In this document: positions 1 to 6,701 of the stretch, piece after piece
How positions within the stretch are numbered: position 1 is the first letter of the stretch
Layout of the letters: every line of letters begins with the position of its first letter
From: Chryseobacterium gleum
GTDB lineage: Bacteria; Bacteroidota; Bacteroidia; Flavobacteriales_D; Crocinitomicaceae
Direction of reading: 5' to 3'
NCBI GenBank assembly: GCA_945897805.1
Contig: CAMDFX010000003.1
Coordinates: forward strand, 62,001 to 126,000
Length of the DNA stretch: 64,000 bases
Notes under the pieces: generated by a model
The model's database searches: none
Told to the model about the DNA's origin: nothing
The model's input: the letters and a program-made list of their open reading frames with translations, nothing else
Program-made: the position numbers and the translations under genes

Positions 1-908
1 CAAGTTTAAAATTTGACGAAGCTAAAATTGAATTTGAAAAGTTCAAAGCAGACACCACGCAAAAAACTGAAAAATCAATTCAAAATTTGAGTAAATATGA
101 AAAAATCAAGAAAAAGAAAAACCAGAATGATCCTTTAAATTTTGATGTTGAAAAGTTCTATTTATATGGTATTTCGGACATTATTAAATCTGAAGAATTT
201 TTAACATCTTTCAATAAGTTTAAAAAAGAGTTAGACGAGAAAAAGTCTAAAGAGGAGAAGGAAGATTTATTGAGTCGAGCTGAACGCAGCAAAATGAACA
301 AAAAGGAAGAAGAAAATCAAATTAAATGTGACGCACAAGATTTGATTTTTGTAGAACCACTTGTTTATAGATATAGACTCGGTCAAATCGCTAGGATTAA
401 ATCTGAAAAACTGGGGGAAGATTTTGTTGAAATCATCGAAAGTACTTCCAAGGATTTGGATATGAATGTAACCATAATCAGCAGTTCAACTTTGAAGAGA
501 TTGGGAACGCCTGGTTTCAATGAAAGAGCTGTTCTGTTGTCATATTTGCAACAAATAACGAATGAAGAAGACATCGATATTTTTCCAGTTGATTACAGTT
601 TGCTAAGCGATATTCAAACAAATTATGGAACATCGAAAGTGATGTTTTCTATATTAGAGCATTCATATCAACCGCAATTTTCCGCTGTTTTATTTTCTTC
701 GATTTTGTTTTTCCCTGCCGCATTGGTTGTATTCCCATTAAAAATAATGATGGGTAATGAAACAGATTTAAATGTGATTATCATGGACATCGACAAAGGC
801 GGAATTGCAGGCGGAAAGTTTTACCACTACAAAGAGCCTTTGAGTAAATTATCTATCGGTGCTCATTTGTATGATGTATTGACGCAAGTAAAATCTAAAC
901 CACTTTAA
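1..908 (+). CDS. Uncharacterised protein, 5' end outside window
   Basis: I do not recognise this gene. The reading frame (first full codon at base 3) is open from the window edge, so the true start lies upstream; the TTG at 87 is probably only an internal codon. The visible 302 residues begin with a Lys/Glu-rich, probably helical segment (about residues 1-95), continue into a mixed alpha/beta region, and contain one strongly hydrophobic stretch about 70 residues before the end (near bases 680-740) that could be a membrane anchor. No signal peptide can be judged because the N-terminus is missing. It ends 3 bases before the next gene, which suggests co-transcription with the outer-membrane protein that follows. 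Confidence 0.6.
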   Translation, partial: SLKFDEAKIEFEKFKADTTQKTEKSIQNLSKYEKIKKKKNQNDPLNFDVEKFYLYGISDIIKSEEFLTSFNKFKKELDEKKSKEEKEDLLSRAERSKMNKKEEENQIKCDAQDLIFVEPLVYRYRLGQIARIKSEKLGEDFVEIIESTSKDLDMNVTIISSSTLKRLGTPGFNERAVLLSYLQQITNEEDIDIFPVDYSLLSDIQTNYGTSKVMFSILEHSYQPQFSAVLFSSILFFPAALVVFPLKIMMGNETDLNVIIMDIDKGGIAGGKFYHYKEPLSKLSIGAHLYDVLTQVKSKPL

Positions 909-911
909 AAC

Positions 912-1694
912 ATGAGAAAAATAGTAAAAGTGCTTTTAATGCTGGTTTTAGTAAATCAGGTTAATGCACAGAATCCAGGATATTTTGGAAGTAAAAATGT
1001 TGTTGATTTTTCACTGAATGGTCAATACAATCTTTTTAGTAATCTTGGAAAAAACTTCTACAAATTTGAGAATGATAAATTAGTCCGTTATAAAGACCGA
1101 GTTGATTGGGGCTTTAGAATAAATTACTCAAGGGTTTTTAAACGCAATTTTGCGCTTGGAATTGAGTGTGGTTATGATTATTATAGAATTCAACCGCTTC
1201 AAATTTATGGTTTTTCCAGTTATTCTCCCATTGATTTTGAAAATTGGGATGTAAAATCTTTGAATATAATGCCTAAAATTGAATTTTCAACTGAAGGAGG
1301 ATTATTGCCGATGGGAATTTCTCATCAAATTGGAGTAGGAGTGCGACTTGTGAGAGTAGTTGATAAGGAATATCACTACGTTTTAGATGGTAATGGGAGC
1401 CAACCTTTCGTTTTAAACAATGCTATTGTGATGCCAGAATCTTACCTGTATAAAAAAACAGCTAAAGGATTGGTTCTGATGTATGCTTTGCATATGCGAA
1501 CGCCTATTTCTAAACGCTTATTTTTGAATTATGGATTTCGTTACACGCTGAATTTTATGAGTAAACAACTTGATTATTCTACAGGGACTTCTCAGAATCT
1601 TGTGATGACTTCGGGAGAATATCAAAATTTAGTAAGACAGCGGAAACAAGCATCTTTTATACAAGGAAATATTGGTTTGTCTTTCGCTTTTTAA
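912..1694 (+). CDS. Outer-membrane beta-barrel protein (hypothetical)
   Basis: 260 residues. Residues 1-19 form a typical signal peptide (MRKI, hydrophobic core, NAQ cleavage region), so the protein is exported. The rest alternates short amphipathic strands rich in Tyr, Phe and Gly, and the chain ends in Phe (GLSFAF), the usual C-terminal signature of a beta-barrel recognised by BamA. This supports an outer-membrane barrel of roughly 8-10 strands, but no specific family or ligand can be named. It starts 3 bases after the upstream gene, so the two are probably one operon, and is followed by a strong hairpin terminator. Confidence 0.65.
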   Translation: MRKIVKVLLMLVLVNQVNAQNPGYFGSKNVVDFSLNGQYNLFSNLGKNFYKFENDKLVRYKDRVDWGFRINYSRVFKRNFALGIECGYDYYRIQPLQIYGFSSYSPIDFENWDVKSLNIMPKIEFSTEGGLLPMGISHQIGVGVRLVRVVDKEYHYVLDGNGSQPFVLNNAIVMPESYLYKKTAKGLVLMYALHMRTPISKRLFLNYGFRYTLNFMSKQLDYSTGTSQNLVMTSGEYQNLVRQRKQASFIQGNIGLSFAF

Positions 1695-1717
1695 AGTGAA
1701 ACACTTGCACAAAATAA

Positions 1718-1752
1718 AAAACGCATTGAAAATAATTTCAGTGCGTTTTTTT
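1718..1752. terminator. Bidirectional intrinsic terminator
   Basis: A hairpin with arms AAACGCATTGAAA and TTTCAGTGCGTTT (one G-T pair) and a 4-base loop is flanked by A and T runs on both sides. It sits between convergent genes and can end both the barrel-protein transcript (+) and the dnaJ transcript (-). Confidence 0.8.
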
Positions 1753-1771
1753 ATGATTTTTTATCTCAGAA

Positions 1772-2893
1772 TTACTGAAACATATCTTTTACTTTCTGAA
1801 AAAATCCTTTTTCGCTTCCATCAGGATTGGGTATGAAGTTTTCACTTCCTTTCAATTTCTCCAGAATTTCTCTTTCTTCTTTAGAAACTTTGGTCGGTGT
1901 CCAAATATTGATGTGAACGAATAAATCTCCAGTTCCATAACCTTGAATACTTGGCAAACCCTTTCCTTTTAAGCGCAGCATTTTGCCACTTTGTGTTCCA
2001 GGTTCAATTTTGATTTTCGCTTTCCCAGAAACTGTCGTTACTTCAATACTTTCTCCCAAAACAGCATCTACAAAGTTTATAAAAGCTTCGTAGTGCAAAT
2101 TGTCTCCATCACGACGCAATTCTGGATGATTAATTTCTTCAATTACTACAATTAAATCTCCTGCAACACCATTAAATGGCCCGGCGTTACCTTTTCCTGT
2201 AACACTCAATTGCATTCCTTCCTCAACTCCAGCTGGTATTTCAATTTCAATAACTTCTTCTTGTCTTTTCAGTCCATTTCCGTCGGCATCAGAAGGCTTT
2301 TTGTCAATCATTTTACCAGCACCTTGACAAGAAGGACAAACTGATTGCGTTTGCATCGCGCCTAAAAAAGTTTGCGCAACACGTGTAATTCTTCCTGAAC
2401 CGTTGCAAGTTTGGCAATTTTTGAAAGTTACACCTTCTGCATTGACTAATTTGTTGACTTTGATTTTCTTTTTGACACCCTCAGCAATTTCTTCCAAGGT
2501 CAATTTCATTTTCACGCGAAGATTGGTTCCTCTGACAGTTCTGTTATTTCCGCCGCCACGATTTCCACCAAAGCTTCCTCCTCCAAATGCACTGCCGAAA
2601 ACATCACCAAATTGACTGAAAATGTCCTCCATATTCATTCCGCCACCTCCGAAACCACCATTTCCGCCCGTTGCAGCATGTCCGTATTGGTCGTAGCGAC
2701 TGCGTTTGTTTGCATCGCTTAAAACTTCATACGCTTCAGCTGCTTCCTTGAATTTATCTTCAGCAGATTTGTCATCCGGATTTTTATCTGGGTGATATTG
2801 AAGCGCTAATTTTCTGTAAGCCTTTTTTATTTCAGACTCATTGGCATTTTTGCTAACGCCCAACACTTCATAATAATCTCTTTTTTGACTCAT
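1772..2893 (-). CDS. dnaJ: Chaperone protein DnaJ
   Basis: 373 residues. This Hsp40 co-chaperone delivers clients to DnaK and stimulates its ATPase. Visible in order: J-domain (residues about 1-70) with the essential HPD at 34-36; Gly/Phe-rich linker (about 73-118); a zinc-finger region with only two CxxCxGxG motifs (Cys160/163 and Cys186/189) instead of four; then the two C-terminal substrate-binding beta domains. Two intact motifs can hold only one zinc, so one of the two canonical zinc centres is missing. From memory this shortened finger occurs in other flavobacterial DnaJ proteins, so it is probably a clade trait rather than damage. grpE lies upstream on the same strand, 142 bases away, and dnaK is not in the window. 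Confidence 0.95.
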   Translation of the reverse strand: MSQKRDYYEVLGVSKNANESEIKKAYRKLALQYHPDKNPDDKSAEDKFKEAAEAYEVLSDANKRSRYDQYGHAATGGNGGFGGGGMNMEDIFSQFGDVFGSAFGGGSFGGNRGGGNNRTVRGTNLRVKMKLTLEEIAEGVKKKIKVNKLVNAEGVTFKNCQTCNGSGRITRVAQTFLGAMQTQSVCPSCQGAGKMIDKKPSDADGNGLKRQEEVIEIEIPAGVEEGMQLSVTGKGNAGPFNGVAGDLIVVIEEINHPELRRDGDNLHYEAFINFVDAVLGESIEVTTVSGKAKIKIEPGTQSGKMLRLKGKGLPSIQGYGTGDLFVHINIWTPTKVSKEEREILEKLKGSENFIPNPDGSEKGFFQKVKDMFQ

Positions 2894-2915
2894 TCTTTAT
2901 GTTTTGTCATTTTAC

Positions 2916-2930
2916 TATTGCCAATAGGGA
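2916..2930 (-). promoter_or_regulatory. 15-base box shared with grpE upstream region
   Basis: TATTGCCAATAGGGA here matches TATTGCCAATAAGGA at 3610-3624 in 14 of 15 positions. Its core, TATTG-C-CAATA, is an interrupted palindrome. One copy lies 23 bases upstream of dnaJ, the other 38 bases upstream of grpE. It does not resemble the CIRCE element. A shared heat-shock operator is inference only. Confidence 0.3.
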
Positions 2931-2970
2931 TTGTGCACCAGGCATTGGGGAAATGCCGCCAAAATCTATC

Positions 2971-3031
2971 GTCTATTGTCTAAAGTCTAATATCTTCAGT
3001 CTAATATCTTTTGTCTAATGTCTAAAGACTA
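2971..3031. repeat. Short degenerate tandem repeat in the grpE-dnaJ gap
   Basis: Degenerate copies of GTCTAAT/GTCTAAAG-type units run together here; AGTCTAATATCTT occurs twice in direct succession (2985-2997 and 2998-3010), followed by related GTCTAATGTCTAAAG. Next to it, 2941-2957 can form a small GGCATT/AATGCC hairpin in an unusually GC-rich patch for this genome. The spacing is irregular and no spacers exist, so it is not CRISPR. Function unknown. Confidence 0.55.
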
Positions 3032-3035
3032 AAAA

Positions 3036-3572
3036 TTATTGTCCAACAACTACCTTCGCATATCTCACGACTTTGTCGTTTAGGAAATATCCTTTTTCAA
3101 CATCGTCAACAACTTTGCCAATTAAATCTTTGCTAGGTGCAGGAACATTGGCAATGGCTTCATGTAATTCACTGTCAAAAACTTTTCCTTTGGCGTTCAT
3201 TGGCGTCAAACCTTTGTTTTCGACCGTTGTTTTGAATTTATTGTAAATTAAGTGAAAACCTTCTTTGACCACTGCAATATCTTCTGATGTTTCATTGTTG
3301 GCAATAGCGCGCTCAAAATCATCAATTACGGGAATCAAATCTTTCAAAACACCAGCGCTGGCAGAACCGATTAAATCGATTTTTTCTTTGTTCGTTCTTT
3401 TTCGGTAATTGTCAAATTCAGAATATAAACGCAAAAATTTGTCATTCAACTCCGCATATTTTTCTTCTGCAGTTTGTTCAACTTTTACTTCGCTATTTTC
3501 ATTTGAATCAGCTGTTGTTTCCGCTGTAGCCTCTTGATTTAACTCTTCGTTGATTTCTTTTTCTTCTGACAT
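3036..3572 (-). CDS. grpE: Nucleotide exchange factor GrpE
   Basis: 178 residues when started at the ATG at 3572 (MSEEKEIN...). The frame stays open 34 codons further, but that extension contains the predicted promoter and is unlike any GrpE N-terminus. Residues 1-45 are an acidic, low-complexity tail; 45-90 form the long dimerising helix (EEKYAELNDKFLRLYSEFDNYRKR); the C-terminal beta domain carries the usual LPVIDDFERA-type and GKVVDDVEKGYF-type motifs. GrpE releases ADP from DnaK and works with the DnaJ encoded next. Confidence 0.92.
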   Translation of the reverse strand: MSEEKEINEELNQEATAETTADSNENSEVKVEQTAEEKYAELNDKFLRLYSEFDNYRKRTNKEKIDLIGSASAGVLKDLIPVIDDFERAIANNETSEDIAVVKEGFHLIYNKFKTTVENKGLTPMNAKGKVFDSELHEAIANVPAPSKDLIGKVVDDVEKGYFLNDKVVRYAKVVVGQ

Positions 3573-3603
3573 AATCTTTTTATTCTTATTCAATTTCCTT
3601 AAG

Positions 3604-3624
3604 CAAAGATATTGCCAATAAGGA
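3604..3624 (-). promoter_or_regulatory. Predicted grpE promoter (-7 box) with overlapping palindromic box
   Basis: On the minus strand TATCTTTG (3611-3604) fits the Bacteroidota -7 consensus TAnnTTTG and would give a leader of about 25 bases before the ATG at 3572. It directly abuts the TATTGGCAATA palindrome that also occurs before dnaJ. No convincing -33 TTG at the standard distance was seen. Confidence 0.4.
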
Positions 3625-3700
3625 CTTTTGGACAGCCTGTCAGTAAAATATGACATCGACTGAAAATATGACATGAAAAAGATAGATTAAAAGGAAGATT

Positions 3701-4195
3701 TTATTTGAGCAATTTTTCGATTTCAATGTGTAAACCAAGTCCTCTAAGTTTATCACCTTGTGCAACAATTTTTCCTTTTCCGTCAATTAAAAATCCATTT
3801 GGGATTGTATTTACCGCATAAATTTTCGCGAAAGTTCCTTCTTTATCTATTACATGATTTGACCATTTCAAATTATCTGTGGCAATTGCTTTTTTCCAAG
3901 CCTCTTCTTGTTTGTCAAGAGAAACACTGAAAATTTCAAATCCTTTACCGACTTTAAATTTCTTTTTATGATATTTTCCAAAAGCTTCCACCAAATTTGG
4001 ACTTTCTTTTCTGCATGGTCCGCACCAACTTGCCCAAAAATCTATCAAAACAACTTTTCCTTTCAAACTAGAAAGTTTTATTGTTTTTCCTTCTTGGTTA
4101 ATTAATTCAATTTCAGGTGCGTTTGCGCCAACTGTTGGAGGCGTGATTATAGCAGGTTGAAGTGCCAATAATAGGCTAAAAATAAATGAAATCAT
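3701..4195 (-). CDS. TlpA-like thiol-disulfide oxidoreductase
   Basis: 164 residues. A hydrophobic N-terminus (about 1-15) suggests export to the periplasm. The thioredoxin fold follows, with the active site WCGPC (Cys58, Cys61) and the cis-Pro loop in TIPNGFLID. This is the TlpA/ResA/AhpC-TSA type that reduces periplasmic disulfides, for example during cytochrome c maturation or protein repair; the real partner is unknown. The start overlaps the murA stop by 4 bases, so it is translationally coupled to murA. Confidence 0.85.
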   Translation of the reverse strand: MISFIFSLLLALQPAIITPPTVGANAPEIELINQEGKTIKLSSLKGKVVLIDFWASWCGPCRKESPNLVEAFGKYHKKKFKVGKGFEIFSVSLDKQEEAWKKAIATDNLKWSNHVIDKEGTFAKIYAVNTIPNGFLIDGKGKIVAQGDKLRGLGLHIEIEKLLK

Positions 4196-5499
4196 CCTAT
4201 GCGTCTAATGTCAGCGCCCAAATTATTCAAACGAATATCAATGTCTTGATAACCTCTGTCGATTTGCTCGATGTTGTGAATTGTGCTTTTTCCTTTCGCA
4301 GAAAGTGCGGCAATCAATAATGAAACTCCTGCACGAATATCAGGAGAAGTCATTGAAATACCTTTTAATGTGTGTTGGTGATTCATGCCAATTACAGATG
4401 CTCTGTGCGGATCACAAAGAATGATTTGCGCGCCCATATCAATCAATTTATCAACAAAGAACAAACGTGATTCAAACATTTTTTGATGAATCAAAACACT
4501 TCCTTTGGCTTGTGTGGCTACCACCAAAATGATAGATAGCAAATCCGGTGTGAATCCTGGCCAAGGTGCATCTGCAATCGTCAAAATAGAACCATCAATA
4601 AAAGTTTCTATTTCATATGAATCCTGCGCAGGAATAAAAATATCATCACCGCGTCTTTCTAATTTGATGCCTAATTTTCTGAAAACTTGAGGAATAATTC
4701 CCAAATTGTCGTAACTCACATCTTTGATTGTAATTTCAGATTTAGTCATTGCTGCTAAACCAATAAAACTACCAATTTCAATCATATCAGGCAAAATTCT
4801 GTGGAAACAGCCATCAAGATTTGTAACGCCTTCAATTTGAAGCATATTTGAACCAATTCCTGAGATTTTGGCTCCCATGGAATTGAGCATTTTACAAAGT
4901 TGTTGCAAGTAAGGCTCACAAGCAGCGTTGTAAATCGTCGTATTTCCCTCAGCTAAAACGGCAGCCATAAGGATGTTGGCAGTTCCCGTAACCGATGCTT
5001 CATCTAAGTGAATATAAGTTCCAGTTAATTTTTTTGCTTCAATAGAGTAGAAGTATTCACCAGCATCATAATTGAATTTTGCACCTAACATAGTGAAGCC
5101 TTCAAAATGAGTATCTAATCTTCTGCGTCCGATTTTATCTCCACCTGGTTTTGGAATAAAACCTCTACCAAAACGTGCTAAAAGCGGTCCAACAATCATA
5201 ATTGAACCACGCAAAGATCCCGCTCTTTTTTTGAAATCTTCCGTTTCTAAATAGTGTAGATCAATTTCTTTTGCTTGAAAAATAAAAGTTCCTTTTTCTA
5301 CTTTTTCAATTTTCACGCCCATTACTTGGAGTAATTGAATCAATTTGTTGACATCGATGATATCTGGTAAATTAGAAATAGTAACTTTTTCAGGTGTCAA
5401 TAAAACTGCACAAAGGATTTGTAAAGCTTCATTTTTTGCACCTTGAGGAGTCAATTCTCCTTTTAAAGGTTTTCCGCCGTGAATTTCAAACGATGCCAT
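4192..5499 (-). CDS. murA: UDP-N-acetylglucosamine 1-carboxyvinyltransferase MurA
   Basis: 435 residues, the normal length. It transfers enolpyruvate from PEP to UDP-GlcNAc, the first committed step of peptidoglycan synthesis, in the cytoplasm. The N-terminus (GGKPLKGELTPQGAKNEAL) is diagnostic, including the Lys-Asn pair that binds substrate. The mobile catalytic loop reads PGGDKIGRRRLDTH, with Asp121 where E. coli has Cys115. Asp at this site is known from naturally fosfomycin-insensitive MurA enzymes such as that of Mycobacterium tuberculosis. The gene lies 3 bases after a DUF4290 gene and overlaps the TlpA-like gene by 4 bases, one operon. Confidence 0.95.
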   Translation of the reverse strand: MASFEIHGGKPLKGELTPQGAKNEALQILCAVLLTPEKVTISNLPDIIDVNKLIQLLQVMGVKIEKVEKGTFIFQAKEIDLHYLETEDFKKRAGSLRGSIMIVGPLLARFGRGFIPKPGGDKIGRRRLDTHFEGFTMLGAKFNYDAGEYFYSIEAKKLTGTYIHLDEASVTGTANILMAAVLAEGNTTIYNAACEPYLQQLCKMLNSMGAKISGIGSNMLQIEGVTNLDGCFHRILPDMIEIGSFIGLAAMTKSEITIKDVSYDNLGIIPQVFRKLGIKLERRGDDIFIPAQDSYEIETFIDGSILTIADAPWPGFTPDLLSIILVVATQAKGSVLIHQKMFESRLFFVDKLIDMGAQIILCDPHRASVIGMNHQHTLKGISMTSPDIRAGVSLLIAALSAKGKSTIHNIEQIDRGYQDIDIRLNNLGADIRRIG

Positions 5500-5502
5500 T
5501 GC

Positions 5503-6165
5503 CTAATATTTTTTCTTAAATTTCTTTTTCTGCTGATTCCCTGCATTATTATTCCCGTTGCTGTTGGAACCGGGAGTAACTTTATTTCTTTTGTTTGGAG
5601 TTATTCCAAAAGATTTCAATATTTGATTGGTTTGCATCAGATCGTCTGGGTTTTCAAGTACCAATTTTCCACCTGATAATTCTGATAATTGTTGTGCAAT
5701 TACATTGTTTTCTACAGCATCATTATTGTATGCTAAAAACTGCTTTTTCATGAAATTAGCCATGGTATTTTTGAGGTATCTTTGGGTTTCCTCATCATTC
5801 TCATTGACAGTTTCTTTCAGGATTTTCTCAGTGTATTTTCCGTAATGTCCAAATCGAATTTTACTTTTTGGATATTCCATCAACTCTGGCTTTTCACTCA
5901 ATACTTCTCTACTTGGCATTGGATATGGCGAATCAACATCCAACTTAAAATTAGACATTACAAAAAGGTGTGTCCAAAGTTTATGGCGAAAATCATCAAC
6001 ATCTCTCAAGTGAGGATTCAATTGTCCCATTACTTCAATGATTGCTCTCGCAGCTTTATTACGTTCTTCACGGTCAGTCAATTCCATTGCATAGGCAATC
6101 ATATTCTGAACATTTCTACCATATTCTGGTAAAATCATGTGTGGACGTTGCGTATTATATTCCAT
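5503..6165 (-). CDS. DUF4290 family protein
   Basis: 220 residues from the ATG at 6165 (MEYNTQRPHMILPEYGRN...), which matches the usual start of this Bacteroidota family better than the upstream in-frame codon at 6180. The conserved N-terminal LPEYGRNVQNM and a central helical region are visible. The C-terminal 30 residues are low complexity (Asn/Gly then Lys-rich, ending KKKFKKKY) and basic, which could bind nucleic acid or simply be disordered. No signal peptide. Function is unknown. It is 3 bases upstream of murA and surely co-transcribed. Confidence 0.85.
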   Translation of the reverse strand: MEYNTQRPHMILPEYGRNVQNMIAYAMELTDREERNKAARAIIEVMGQLNPHLRDVDDFRHKLWTHLFVMSNFKLDVDSPYPMPSREVLSEKPELMEYPKSKIRFGHYGKYTEKILKETVNENDEETQRYLKNTMANFMKKQFLAYNNDAVENNVIAQQLSELSGGKLVLENPDDLMQTNQILKSFGITPNKRNKVTPGSNSNGNNNAGNQQKKKFKKKY

Positions 6166-6232
6166 TTTATTCAAAAACAAGTGTCAAAATTAAGAAATAA
6201 ATCGAATTATTTATTTCATTTTTAGGGTTTAA

Positions 6233-6598
6233 TTATTTGGTTTTAGGCGCTGTTTCAGCTGGATTTGCTTTCACGAATTTCACCTGCACAAGCGCGTGGT
6301 GGAAGTTTGGAAATCCATCTCCGGGTTCAAAAGTAAGACTTTTTAATAGATTTTTTGCTTCTATATTCGCTGGAGTTGATTTTACAGTACTTTTTTCGGC
6401 GATAAATCGTTCACCTGTAACTTTTCCAACATTGTTTACTGAAATTTCATAAACAACGTAACCTTCGTAAAATGAATCTATTGTGAAGTTAGAAGTTGAA
6501 GTCATTTTTCTATTTGCATCAGTAATTTCGCCAGATAATAATTGACTTTGTGCTGAATTTAAGAAAAGACAAACAATGCCTGATAAGTAGAGTTTCAT
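6233..6598 (-). CDS. Small exported protein with TonB-C-like fold (hypothetical)
   Basis: 121 residues from the ATG at 6598; the longer open frame would run back through the adhesin gene's terminator and is unlikely. Residues 1-17 are a signal peptide (MKLYLSGIVCLFLNSAQS). The remainder has the pattern YEISVNNVGKVTGERFI, then A-x-x-L-L-x-x-L-x-F-x-P, which resembles the C-terminal domain of TonB-like proteins common in this phylum, but without the transmembrane anchor and Pro-rich spacer of an energy transducer. A periplasmic role is likely; the partner is unknown. Confidence 0.6.
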   Translation of the reverse strand: MKLYLSGIVCLFLNSAQSQLLSGEITDANRKMTSTSNFTIDSFYEGYVVYEISVNNVGKVTGERFIAEKSTVKSTPANIEAKNLLKSLTFEPGDGFPNFHHALVQVKFVKANPAETAPKTK

Positions 6599-6623
6599 GA
6601 AAAAATATTTGGTTGTGAAGATA

Positions 6624-6631
6624 CAAATATA
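6624..6631 (-). promoter_or_regulatory. Predicted -7 promoter box of the small exported protein
   Basis: Minus-strand TATATTTG (TAnnTTTG consensus) 25 bases upstream of the ATG at 6598. It lies between the adhesin terminator and the gene, the expected place for a promoter. Confidence 0.4.
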
Positions 6632-6645
6632 GATTGGGATATAAA

Positions 6646-6677
6646 CAAAAAAAATGGACACCTTTTGAAAGTGTCCA
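6646..6677 (-). terminator. Intrinsic terminator after the adhesin gene
   Basis: Arms TGGACAC and GTGTCCA around a 9-base loop, followed on the minus strand by eight T residues. It ends the adhesin transcript and separates it from the 6233-6598 gene. Confidence 0.75.
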
Positions 6678-6701
6678 ATTAGTTTTATATTCTTTGAAAT
6701 T

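Noticed and set aside
2971-3031. CRISPR-like repeats
   Set aside because: Units are short, irregular and without spacers.
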